Position numbers and translations under genes: made by a program. From NCBI GenBank assembly GCA_963969395.1, contig OZ017801.1, forward strand, positions 19,535,611 through 19,599,610: 64,000 nucleotides of DNA, read 5' to 3'. The stretch is from Pseudoscleropodium purum. Taxonomy: Eukaryota; Streptophyta; Bryopsida; Hypnales; Brachytheciaceae. The first letter of the stretch is position 1. Every line of letters begins with the position of its first letter. Below are positions 11,951 to 22,135 of the stretch, piece after piece. The notes beneath the pieces were generated by a model that worked only from the letters and a program-made list of their open reading frames with translations, was not told the DNA's origin and ran no database searches.

Positions 11951-12744
11951 TTAAGTTGTTTGTTTGATATATTGAGATCTCACAAACTAAAAGGCGTCCG
12001 GTGGCGTTTTTGGTACAACTTGATAGCTCTTTGTTCAAAGGGGTGTATGGACTTTTGTTTTGTGGCATTTCAGCTTATGATGCAAAAGTTATTGAATTTC
12101 AAATTTTTTATGAATAAAAAAATAGAATTAAATTATCCTTTATTTTGAAAAATTCATAACTTTTGTATTGAATGTCTAAACACCAAGAAACAAAGTCTTT
12201 GCACTCCTCCGTGGCTATAGCTTTCTATTCATGCCAATTTCATGACCTTTGGATCTTCAATTTGAAAGATATTAAATTTAAAGATTTTATCAATAATTTT
12301 TTTTTAAATGACTTTTATTTTTATTTTGGCTGTGGCAATAGCATAAGGCACACTAATAAGGGGTTAAGATAGGCTAGGTTGTTTTTGTTTTTTTGTTACA
12401 TTGAGATTTCCCAGACCATGCATCCCTTGGTTGCATTCTTTGTATCATCAAAAAGCTCTTGGCGAGGAAGGATGCATGGGCTCAGTTACGTGGTGTTTGG
12501 ACCTATGGTGTGAAAGTTTTTATCAATTAAAAAATTTAGAAAATTGCATTTACTTTTATTTTAGTTGTAGAAATCACACAAGGCACACTAATAGCAATGG
12601 AAAAAAGAAAAAATATATTTTTACATTAATTAGTGGTAGAGATATAATGAGGAAGTCGGTTTCAATTGAGGTAGATACTTCCAAAATTACCATTTTTTTG
12701 CTACTAAGCCTATTTTCTATTATTAGACTGGTCAAATTTTCATA
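11951..12744. repeat. Two diverged, roughly 410-bp tandem units, no gene seen
   Basis: The stretch from 11,951 ('ttaagttgtttgtttgatatattgagat', ... 'gggtgtatggact', ... 'gcttatgatgcaaaagtt') and the stretch from 12,364 ('ttaagataggctaggttgttt', 'ttacattgagat', ... 'gtttggacctatggtgtgaaagtt') run in parallel. 'aaggcacactaata' occurs at 12,345 and 12,580. Open frames here have no recognisable domain. Confidence 0.4.
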
Positions 12745-12955
12745 TGTTCTTGTTGGCAAGTGAAAGGAAGTTCCAACATACCAGAGAACGTGGCATTTGG
12801 ATAATATATGCAAAAATTATTAAAGAACAAAGTTTGATTTTAAAAGCATTTCTTCCATATAGGACAGAGAGCTGACTTTGGAGATGTGTACATAGTATAG
12901 ATGGCAGTTTAAGATCAGTAGCACATTTGGGTGTACCTACCTTACTTATCATCAA
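12745..12955 (+). repeat. Dispersed repeat R, copy 2 of 3
   Basis: Parallel to 2563-2785 and 22,884-23,110: 'gttcttgttggcaagtgaaagg', 'catttggataatatatgcaaaa', 'tggagatgtgtacatagta', ending at 'gtgtacctaccttac'. The following 12,945-13,160 ('atcaattttcaaaagtaatc', 'gttcataaagcaacc', 'aagttgtttcatatttttt') again resembles 1663-1830 and the inverse of 24,290-24,430, so the repeat may extend further. Confidence 0.6.
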
Positions 12956-13709
12956 TTTTCAAAAGTAATCTTGCTAGAAAGTTTGTTCATAAAGCAACCA
13001 TTTAAGTGCTGGTTGCTTTTGGAGGGAAGCAAAACTCTTTGAAACAATTTTCAGCAAATTTTCTGGAGAAGAGAAATGGAAATGGCATCTAACCCAAGTT
13101 GTTTCATATTTTTTGGACCTTTGTGGAATTAGTTACAAATTTTTGAAGTTGAAATGCAGTGGTCATTAGAAGCGACGACCTCCTGAAATGTACAATGCTG
13201 GTACATTGAATAAATCAAAATGTACCTCTGTGTTGTGATCACTTTTAGAGCTTGGGCACATTTAGAGCAATCTACTTCACCATATCTTTAGTTTAAACTG
13301 AACACTCCACGGTTCATGGCATGCTAACTTATTAAGGGAGCCGACCCATTTCCGACCATGGACCCATTCCCATCATATAGACTACACTCTTTCCAATCAA
13401 CAAGAGATTAATGATGGTACAATTTTCAATGCAATTGTGGCGCATTACAATTGGTTGCAATCTTTGTTTATTTTGCAAGGAACATGTGGTTGGAAATAGG
13501 AAGGCCTACATGACAAGAATGTGTCAAACAGAATCTTCAACTGAAAAAAATTATAGTAATTAAATTTTGAGAAATAAAATTCTGAAAAAAATATGGAATC
13601 CTTCTAAACTCTATTTCCGATAGATGGGGAAATTTCTCCACTCCAAAAAATAGCGCTCCAGATATGTGAAATTGCTTAAGTGGCCAGAAATGGGTCGGCT
13701 CGGTTAGTT
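12956..13709. other. Intergenic, repeat-derived
   Basis: The first part carries the 'gttcataaagca' repeat described above. The rest has no convincing open frame. Two 'ccgaccca' type motifs flank 13,340-13,700 ('gagccgacccatttcc' and, inverted, 'gaaatgggtcggctcgg'), giving a short inverted pair about 340 bp apart at 13,340 and 13,687. I assign no function. Confidence 0.4.
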
Positions 13710-13746
13710 TACAAAAATTAATCCCCACCGGCCTTTCCAACAACCA

Positions 13747-14016
13747 ATGGAATTATCTGAATGTGGTGAGCCTGAGCTTCTGTCTTATTCCAGCCCCTCG
13801 AAACAAGAAGTAAAAACCGACGCCATCATCAAAGCTCAAAAGGCTGAACTTCAGGCAAGGACACAGGACAGACAGACAGACATACAAACAAACAGACCTC
13901 CCGTTGACATGGGAAGCAGAGAGGAACGAACTCTTGCAACTTCGGAGATGGCTGCCTTCAATGGATTCCTATTTGAATTATTTTTCTTTTTCTCCAAAAT
14001 GATACAGACTACTTAG
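13747..14016 (+). pseudogene. Gene-like fragment with open frame, unrecognised
   Basis: An 89-codon open frame from ATG at 13,747 (MELSECGEPELLSYSSPSKQ...) with higher GC than its surroundings, rich in Lys/Gln/Arg and containing a (GACA)n tract at 13,868-13,885. The first ~50 codons are shared with the broken copy at 9419, so this is a duplicated gene fragment, probably a first exon captured by or caught between transposons. The stop lies immediately before a GAGCATC MITE. I do not recognise a domain. It could be non-functional. Confidence 0.4.
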
Positions 14017-14278
14017 AGCATCCCCACCAGCAAGTCCCGTATCTTTAAAGGTTTAAGGAGAGGACCTCAAATGCAAATAGAGATGCAGAGAATTTATTGT
14101 ACCCATATTTTTTCAAGTTATGTGTCTAAAATATACAGAAATCTGTAAAACGTTGACCCAGTTCTGTATCCAGAGGCTCATATGGAGAACTGGTGAGGTC
14201 TCATCTATATAAAGTCAAAAGATGGACTGCTTTGAGACTTCAGGTTTACGGAAACAAAAGAGACTGATGGGGATGCTC
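14016..14278 (+). mobile_element. MITE with GAGCATCCCCACCAG ends (first of an adjacent pair)
   Basis: The left end GAGCATCCCCACCAG and right end CTGATGGGGATGCTC are inverted complements, 263 bp apart. Flanking trinucleotides are TTA (14,013-14,015) and TCA (14,279-14,281), possibly a mutated TTA/TAA duplication as made by PIF/Harbinger elements. The interior shares 'aggacctcaaatg', 'agatgcagag/agatacaaaa' and 'gtataaagtcaa' with the next element. Confidence 0.75.
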
Positions 14279-14282
14279 TCAA

Positions 14283-14526
14283 GAGCATCTCCACCAGATG
14301 AGTTTTGTATTCCTGAAAGTTTAGGGTTAGGACCTCAAATGGGAATGGAGATACAAAAACTTGCACCCACTAGTTCCAACCCAAAATCTGTACCTCTAAA
14401 TTCTCTACACTAGAACTCATGTATTAAAATTGCAAGGCCTCGTTTGTATAAAGTCAAGGTTGCCTGGTTTGAGTCCACTTTTACTATACGAGTTTAGGAA
14501 TAGAGAACACCTTAGTGGGGATGCTC
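14283..14526 (+). mobile_element. Second GAGCATC MITE, directly adjacent
   Basis: The left end GAGCATCTCCACCAG and right end CACCTTAGTGGGGATGCTC are 244 bp apart. It is separated from the first element by only four bases and lies in the same orientation. Flanks are CAA and TAA. The interior is a diverged version of the first ('ttagggttaggacctcaaatg', 'tttgtataaagtcaagg'). It has no coding capacity. Confidence 0.75.
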
Positions 14527-14861
14527 TAAGGTAACTCCCAAATGCGAAGTGCTCAAGGCAACATCATAGTACTACAATTCTTTTTGGAAATCAATAGAAT
14601 AAAAAATCGAAATCTCCTCAACAGATATCGATGTCATTGGTACATGTAATGTCAAGCATTTTGACTTCTTTTTTTCCATTGATATAATACATTATTGAGT
14701 TTTTTTGGAAGCCTCTAGCTAAGGAACATAAAATGAATGAAGGTCTGAGAATGTGCTAGCTTAACTTTGAGTAAAACATGGCCCCCATTGACCAAGATAG
14801 TCACCAAAATCAGTCTCTAATTGTTGAGCAAGTAAGTTAAATGCATTCTCTTTTTCTATAG

Positions 14862-14890
14862 TTAACCCTTTAGGGATGGATGTGCCCATT
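14862..14890 (+). repeat. TTAA target duplication and left terminal repeat of the 7.3-kb element
   Basis: TTAA at 14,862-14,865, then CCCTTTAGGG at 14,866-14,875 and ATGGATGTGCCCATTTTGG. The right terminus, read on the minus strand, is TTAA-CCCTTTAGGG followed by CCACACACGCCC and, a little further in, TTTTAAAATGG. The outer 10 bp are identical and the inner part is similar with gaps. Confidence 0.8.
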
Positions 14891-17373
14891 TTGGTTTGTG
14901 CAGCATGAATTTGGCAAATTGGAACATGTGCCTGGCCTTATCTTTCCAAGAGGTGAGAACAAAGTGTGAGGGCACGGAAATTGTACATCTAAATAACCAT
15001 GGTACAAAGTGAAGGCACAAGTATCCAGACTACATGGAGTTTTGAGGTAGAGTGCAGGGCCATTGACCATGCTAAAGAGTAGTATAGCTAAAGTAAAAGA
15101 TGGAGCAAGGATTGGGCATGTGTCACCAAGGGACAACAATCATCTTTCAAGGAGAACTTACAGGAACGAAGAGCATGAAGATGTGGACTTCAGGTTATGG
15201 ATGTACCACTGGAGCTACTTCCATCCAAATGTGATGCGCATTTGTTGGAGTACCAATTTTATTTGGTGCAAGGTTGGAAGTCTCAATTTGGACGGGGAGC
15301 ATCCGAGGCGTGAGGGGGCGAGTTCTTGCTATCGTGCAGTTCAATTTTCATGGTGTTGTGCTAATTGAGAGCGAGGGTTGCTTTGACGCAAGAAGATCCT
15401 TGTAAAGATTGTTTTGTGTGACTGAGATTGGGCTTGTCGATTGAGCGTCTTGCCATATTAGGAAACAACAATGAATTGGAGAGGAAGGCTTGTTGAAATG
15501 ATGCTGAAGGGTGGAGGAGAATCCAAGACCAATTTGTGGTGCAAGGGTTGTTTTTAGGAATTTCGTGGAGCACTCAAAGGAGGTCATGGGAGTGACAGTA
15601 GTTGCCATCAAAATGGAGCGTTGAGAGGAAGAAGACCACGGCTTGCTTCGAGAACCTTGCAATGGTGGACCTTCAACGCAAGAGAATAGCCACCTCCATC
15701 AAGAGCGCCTAAAAATCTTAATCACATTGCTCGGAGATTCCGTGAGTGGATTGCCAGTTTGGGATTTAGGGTGGAGGTGCAAGATTGCGTGGAAGGGCTT
15801 CTTTGCCATGATTATCTCTTGTTGTTGCCAAGACCTACAATTACTGTGCTCAAGACCTTTGACAGGATTGTGCGATCATCAACACTTTGCTACTTTTTCT
15901 ATTGCAATTTGGTGAGGGTTTTGGATTGGACTACGAGGTGTGACAAGGGTTCGGTTGGGGGCTTTCTAGATTGGTTCAATGATAGCCTTAGGAGTGAAAT
16001 CTACCCTAGAGCTTGAGTGGATCAAAGCCCCTAGTGGAGATGTGGAAGAGCATGATGCTAATCCTATCACTTGCATCCAACTCCATAGATTACATAAAGT
16101 ATAGCAATAGAATTCGTTGAATGTGGAAGATAGTAGAACCTTCCAACGACAAAGTATATGTCCAACAACAGCAAAGGCATCGTTGTCTATTTGGTAATTG
16201 TTGGATGAAGGTCATGGATCTAGGTGTGGGCGAAAAAAAGGTGCATAGATCTTGCTACTCAATGCAAGGTGGCCAATGGTAGCACCAATTTGGGTGTAGG
16301 TGTGTCACTAAGTCAAACCAAAGAAGTTGGAGAATCCAACGCTCTAGCAAATCACTCAAACAAGGGATCCATTGCCGAGGCTTGTATGGAGGGTGCCAAA
16401 CTATTGACTAACATTGATGCTATATTAGATCACCCTAACCAGATTCATGACAAGGTTGTGGCTCGGTGGAACATTACTTCATCACAATTAAAAAAGGAGG
16501 TAGACAATTCGCAAATTAATCCAAATCTGACAGAAGCAACTATCCAATCACCTCCAAGGACTTGAAGTGTGGCATTTAGAGATTGCCGCCAAACTTGTGG
16601 GAACGTTGTTTGGAGGCTAGCATGAGGTGTTTAGTGAGGAGGTTAATGGTAGTGGGTTTGTCATTGCCCCCAATTGGCGATCAATCAATGTGCAAGGTGT
16701 GAGCCCGAGTTCGTGACCAATCAACACACCTAGACATGCTACTGACAATACTTTGGCATATTTGGATGCAATTTAGACATCATAAGGATACTGCTCAAAC
16801 AACGGGCCATTGTTGAACAAGTATTGCCTTCCCCCACCAAACGTGTCAGAAGAGTATGCTTGCCCAAATCTTCAAGCTCAACAACAACCTCACCCGAATG
16901 GAAGGTCATTGGAGGATTGGAACAATTGCACAAGTGGCGATGTGACCCATATTTAGAATGACCATGTAGACCAAGATGACGTTGCACCAATTGTAAGCCC
17001 AGTTGTTACAATAACATGTGAAATTCCAATACATTCTCGAGTAAGGGTGAAACTAAATTGTATGGAATGGGAGGGAGGGAATGTTTGCCACATCCATGAC
17101 CATATGTTGTTGGGATAGTTGTTGAACTTGTAAAAGATGTTGATGGCATTATATTAGAATATATCACCAATTTTGGTGACTACCTGGGAGTTCAACATGT
17201 TGATGCGGCAGACTGTGAGGCTGTGGTGATCTGAGCCCAAGTATCAAAGCTTCTGCCTTAGGTTTCCCCAACCAATTCCACCTAAGCAAAACGGCCACAT
17301 ATTTGGTAGTTTGTAGGATTGTAGTCAGGGTCAAAGGAGGGGCAAAAGGGATCGTGGCAACAATTCTAGTCAG
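14891..17373 (+). other. Left interior of the piggyBac-like element, unrecognised frames
   Basis: Higher GC than the surroundings. Several overlapping open frames occur on both strands, the largest clean one being 16,224-16,565 (113 codons, soluble, Asn/Ala/Ser rich, no motif I know). The stretch may be a degraded second gene or untranslated part of the transposon. I see no evidence that separates these. Confidence 0.4.
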
Positions 17374-19200
17374 ATGCCATCCTCACCACAATTGCCATGT
17401 GATCTTCAACATGAAGGGGTTGTAGGACAAACAATTGGTGCCAACCAAGTTGTGGGGAATGCACGAGGACAAGGTCGGGGTGGAAGGGGTCGTGGTAGAA
17501 AAGGGGGCCGATTTGAAGATACCACCACAACTATCCTTGATGCCATCCACCTAGAAGATCTTGATGATGAGTTAGAGTGGATAGAGGACACTGAAATGGA
17601 TCAATCGGATGGAAGTTCAAACTCCAACATGGAAGCTGATTGGGAGCTAGATGACTTGGCCGCTTTAGGCATCAATGCCATTAGGCCCATGCCACAAATA
17701 GAGTCTTTTGACTCTAAGTATTAAAAAAGAAATTGGCATGCCAAGTCATGGAAGATGAAGAGTAGGTAGGCCTTCATTGGCCCACCCTCGAGCATAATAA
17801 ACATGCCATGCCACATTGGGAAACCAATTCAATTTTTCAAGTTGCTTTGGAATGACGTTGTGTGGACAAAGATGCTAACAGAAAGCAATGCATATGCTCA
17901 ATGGGTGAATCCTAAGACAGGTAAGCAGAACGATGGTGTAAGGGGGGGGGGAGCCAATCACTAGGACTGAGCATCTATGCTTCATTGGGATTTGTTGTCT
18001 AATGGGTGTGAAAGACCAACCTAAGATTCGAGACTATTGGAAGAAAAAATCTTCTCCTTTGCATTCTCTTGAAGTAGCAACTTCTATGATGCATGACTGC
18101 TTTGAGCATATACTGCGCTATTTGCATCTCACAAGCAACATTGCATATGTCATCTTGAAGATGGATCCATTATTTGATCCAATTGGAAAGATAAGATGGC
18201 TCTTAGAGACATTGGTGTCAAATTTCTAGGAGCATCTCAATCCTGCTTCGTATGTCTGTGTGGACGAATCGATGGTGGTGTACAATGGACATTGCGGATT
18301 CAAACAATATATGCCCACCAAGCCAGTCAAGCATGGCATCTAATTGTAGGCATTATGTTGCTCAGCTACAAAGTACGTTCTCAAATTGGAAGTCTACGTG
18401 GATGCTAGTGGTGAAGAGCCAATAGAAGTGGATGAATACAACGTGGGTTCAAGGTATTTTGTTGTTTCACAATTGTCGGAGGGATTGGACCACCACTTTT
18501 ATACTATAGCATGCAATAACTACTTCACATCCCCTACCTTGTTTTAACACTTTTATCATAGAGACATATATGCCGTTGGAACCGTGAGAGGTTACCAAAA
18601 AGGGTACCCCAATTTGTTGAGGATGGGCAACAAGGAAGTTAGAAGAACTTTGCACATCCATATGCATCGGGATTTGATCATGTCCGCAATATTTTGGAGC
18701 GACTGTAAGGGCACACTGTTCTTGTCCACTACCGCCAACCCTTATTCAAAGGACTGTTTAGTGACTCGATATGTTCATATTGGAGAAGAACCCTTGACCT
18801 TGCCATGCTCCCCCCAGTAGCTGGTATATTCAAAGAACATGCGAGGTGTAGATGTATAAGATCAGCTACGAGGTTGGCATCCTGACCAAGAAGTAGTGGT
18901 TTAAGTTGTATTTCTTTTGCGTTGACACTACACCTACAAATGTGTATATATTATACAAATTGTGGTGTATGGAGCATGCATTGACTCCCCTTAGCCATAA
19001 AGACTTCCAACTTGATGTGGCAATGGTGTTGATGGTGTCAAGAGGCCAACAACTTCTACCTCAATCAACATGGATTCACCACTAGCTATCTCACTTACCT
19101 GTTTGTGTAGTAGGATGTAGGAAGTGCATTGAATGCTCTCGATGGGCACAATATATCTGCCTACGTCACGACAATGTCTGCTTGCATCAGGGCTCATGTT
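17374..19200 (+). pseudogene. Decayed piggyBac-type transposase
   Basis: Reading in three successive frames recovers the family's order. First comes an acidic N-terminal part (17,374-17,724, ...LDDELEWIEDTEMDQ). Next is the segment WNDVVWTKMLTESNAYAQW. After a frame change at the G-run near 17,942 comes MGVKDQPKIRDYW and FEHILRYLHLTSN. Then come YVCVDESMVVYNGHCGFKQY with MPTKPVKHG (first catalytic Asp), ACNNYFTSP where DN.FTS is expected (second Asp replaced by Asn), VGTVRGYQKGYP, and SKNMRGVDV-stop-DQLRG (third Asp, followed by a stop). In a third frame, 19,116-19,199 gives a Cys-rich tail C-x2-C-x2-C-x8-C-x6-C, as in piggyBac C-terminal zinc-binding domains. At least five in-frame stops and two frame changes make it non-functional. 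Confidence 0.88.
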
Positions 19201-20048
19201 GGATCCTTTTTTATAACAAACATGAGTGGCATGTTATTGTAATTGTGTAGAGTGGATGCAATTTGTTGCTCTTCCTGGGTTTAGTATCCAAATTGGCCAA
19301 TGGAGGTGAATTGCCACCTATCTTTGAGGATATGCATAGTTTTCTTGCTTTATAACTTGTGCTAAATTGTGTCATGCAACTCAATTCCTGATTCCCTCCC
19401 CTAGTAGCTATGATCTTGTCAGAGAAATGATTGATTCTTTCTTTTTGATATTTTGGCACAGGGCAATTTTGGCTTAGCAATGAGCCCGCCTCCTTTTTTG
19501 CGAGAATAGTGACTAGCAAGTTTTCTCAAGCATACACCAATTTTTGGAGCCATGCGATCTTCCCATCATCTTTTCCGTCTTTAGCGATTATAGATTGAAA
19601 GTAGTTGTTGGATGATGAAGTGGTTCCATATGCATCATGAAAGCACTCCAATTTTGACATCTTTGTATGTGGCTACAATAGAAACGTAGTAGGTGGTATT
19701 GGGTGTGTGATTTTATGTTCAACCTTGAGGGAACTCCAATTTTGATATGACTGAGACTATATTAGGAGTGCCTTTTATATTATTCATTTATATTTGTAGC
19801 TAGATGCATTGTTTTTGCCTTGTGGTCTAGAGTCACCACAGTGCTCAACTATTACACCAAAATGTCTCTTAGAACTCCTCAAATCCTTCTATTGGAATAA
19901 TCCAATAAATAAATATTAGAAAAAAATACTCATTTAAATTCTTTTTCATAAATAATTTTATAAAGTAAAATGATTTTTATAATCAAAAGAATTATAACAT
20001 ACTATTGTTAAATTTATGTGGTTAAAATTGTCTAAGAAAACAAGAAGT
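19201..20048. other. Element interior after the transposase
   Basis: 3' part of the piggyBac-like element. An open frame on the minus strand (19,211-19,519) has no recognisable domain. The second half, from about 19,890, turns strongly AT-rich. No other features were seen. Confidence 0.4.
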
Positions 20049-21530
20049 AAGATCATGTGTCATTAAGTGTACTAATCCTTTAAAATACATGTTAGTGCAC
20101 TTAGTGTCACATGATCTTTTTCTTTCTTTCAAAGATCATGTGTCACTAAGTGCACTAACTTCCAAAATACATGTTAGTGCACTTAGTGCCATGTGATCTT
20201 TTTCTTTCTTTCAAAGATCATCTATCACTAAATGCACTGACCCTCCAAAATATACAGGACATTAAATTGTCCATTTGAAGGTGGGCCCAGCCCGATCTGG
20301 CCTGTTAGGATCCTAGTCTAGGCAATGGAACCCGGCCAAGCATGCAAGGGGTGGGGGCTAGGGACGGGCGACAGGCGCAGATGTAGGACCACATCGCGCA
20401 AGACATTAATTTCAAAAAACTTAAAGATGATCACCAACATTTGTGTCCTGCGTATGGCGATAGATTAGGATTTAGGGCGGTGGTTTAGGGTTTCAGGGTC
20501 TTCTTTTAATATATCCCACATTTTTTGTTTTACCTCCTACCACCCCGTGTGTATATAATGAGTTGTCATTTCAATTCATAACACAAATCATGCATGAATG
20601 GCTTTGGAAGCAAAGTAAGATAGATGTGGTGGCATGCCACATTAGCATGGGGTTATTTCAAATGTATGGTTTTTAAAATGTATTCTAAAGAAGAACAAAG
20701 TTCAAACAATTTTTTTCAAAGTTTCACAAAAACAACATTATGTGACACAATTAGAACAACATTTTCAAAGTTCTTGTAGGACCTAGAAAAAAAATTGATA
20801 ACACTAAAACAAATAAAGTGTCCATTTCTTGTTCTATAGGTCTTGCACAAAATAGACACGTGGTCTTTTTTTAGTGTTATCAATTTTTTTTCTAAGTCCT
20901 ACAAGAACTTTGAAAATGTTGTTCTAATTGTGCCACATAATATTGTTTTTGTGAAACTTTGAAAAAAATTGTTTGGAGTTTGTACTTCCTTAGAATACAT
21001 TTTTAAAACCATCCATTTGAAATAGACCCATGCTAATGTGGCATGCCACCACATCTATTTTACTTTGCTTCCAAAGCCATTCATGCATGATTTGTGTTAT
21101 GAATTGAAATGACAACTCATTATATACACACGGGTGGTAGGAGGTAAAACAAAAAATGTGAGATATATTAAAAGAAGACCCTGAAACCCTAAACCGCCAC
21201 CATGCGTAGGACACGAGTGGTGGTGATCATCCTTAAGTTTTCTGAAATTGTTGTCCTACACAATGTTGTCCTTCATTTGTGCCTATCGCTCATCCTTCGC
21301 CGCTACCCCCCACACGCTTGGTCGGGTTCCATTGCCTAGACTGGAACTTTGATAGGCCAGGTTGGGCTAGGCCCACCTTTGAACAGACGATTTAATGTCC
21401 TACCTAAAATACATATTAGTGCACTTAGTGTCACGTGATCTTTTTCTTTCTTCCAAAGATCATGTGTTACTAAGTGCACTAACCCCAGAAATACATGTTA
21501 GTGGGCTTAGTGCCATGTGATTTTTTTTCC
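20049..21530. repeat. Tandem array of four palindromic units, third unit split by an insertion
   Basis: Each unit of about 70 bp is itself an inverted repeat: GATCATGTGTCACTAAGTGC on the left and GCACTTAGTGTCACATGATC on the right, around a short centre 'aaatacat'. Units start near 20,051, 20,134, 20,216 and 21,458, joined by an identical pyrimidine spacer 'tttttctttctttc'. The third unit is interrupted between 20,255 and 21,402 by the long-inverted-repeat element. The array lies wholly inside the 7.3-kb piggyBac-like element. Confidence 0.8.
20256..21401. mobile_element. Long-terminal-inverted-repeat element, probably Mutator-like
   Basis: The left arm (20,256-about 20,814) and right arm (about 20,871-21,401) are inverted complements over about 530-560 bp, with a spacer of roughly 55 bp. 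Ends read AGGACATTAAATTGTCC and, inverted, AGGACATTAAATCGTC. The insertion split a palindromic unit, leaving 'cc(tcc)aaaatatac' on the left and 'cctaaaataca' on the right, which fits a 9-10-bp target duplication. Arms of hundreds of bases plus a duplication of that size are typical of Mutator-like elements; that assignment is inference because no transposase is present. A transcript would fold into a near full-length hairpin. Confidence 0.75.
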
Positions 21531-22099
21531 ATTTATGTCCTATTGTAGAAAGGGACAACGTACTAGAAATAAAAAACATGCCAATTTGCCCAAAAGTTCC
21601 TAGTGTGTGTGGACACTGAACTAGAAGTAGACAACCGCTTCTACTATCATGGTCGTAAAAAATTGGTACTTTACCCGCACTTGACACTCTCATGTGCCCT
21701 CCTAAACAATCTTTTGCGTCCCATGCATTCCAGTATGACAAGAAGTCATCCGCTCCCCCACATGAGAGCTTGTGTAATAACCAGTGGGAACCTCTCATCC
21801 ACTAGTAAGAGAACTACTTTTTGCATCATCAAGGTTAAACCCTTAAAGAACTTTACTTGTACAAAAGAAAATCGTCTGTTGCATCTTGAGGTATCACCAA
21901 AGACAAACAACGTAGACGTTTGTCGTATTGGGCCTGTATTTGATCCTAATAAAAACCAATAGTTTGCAAACTCGCACGCACTACATATCATTGCTCAACA
22001 ACCTACAGGTAACTTTCTTTTCGTATTGATAATTTTGAAAAAGGTCCAATATATTTGCCACAAGATGCTGTATTTGGTGGATTCCCCAGGATACATGCC

Positions 22100-22135
22100 A
22101 TTTTAAAAAGGGCGTGTGTGGCCCTAAAGGGTTAA
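22100..22135 (-). repeat. Right terminal repeat and TTAA duplication of the 7.3-kb element
   Basis: CCCTAAAGGG at 22,122-22,131, then TTAA at 22,132-22,135. Inward of it 'ccattttaaaaagggcgtgtgtgg' mirrors, with gaps, the left terminal segment 'gatgtgcccattttgg'. Confidence 0.8.

Larger units (their letters stand above)
14866..22131 (+). mobile_element. 7.27-kb piggyBac-like element with TTAA duplications
   Basis: Delimited by perfect 10-bp termini CCCTTTAGGG/CCCTAAAGGG, each abutting TTAA (14,862-14,865 and 22,132-22,135). PiggyBac transposons insert at TTAA and begin with CCC, and the interior contains a decayed piggyBac-type transposase (17,374-19,200), so class and boundaries support each other. 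The element is much longer than the usual 2-4 kb, partly because of a palindromic repeat array and a 1.15-kb long-inverted-repeat insertion at 20.0-21.5 kb. The left 2.4 kb has several open frames (for example 16,224-16,565) without recognisable domains. Its GC content is higher than that of the flanks. It is immobile by itself given the broken transposase. Confidence 0.8.

Noticed and set aside
20040..21540. CRISPR-like repeat-spacer array
   Set aside because: The spacers are identical pyrimidine tracts and the units are palindromic; the context is a plant transposon.
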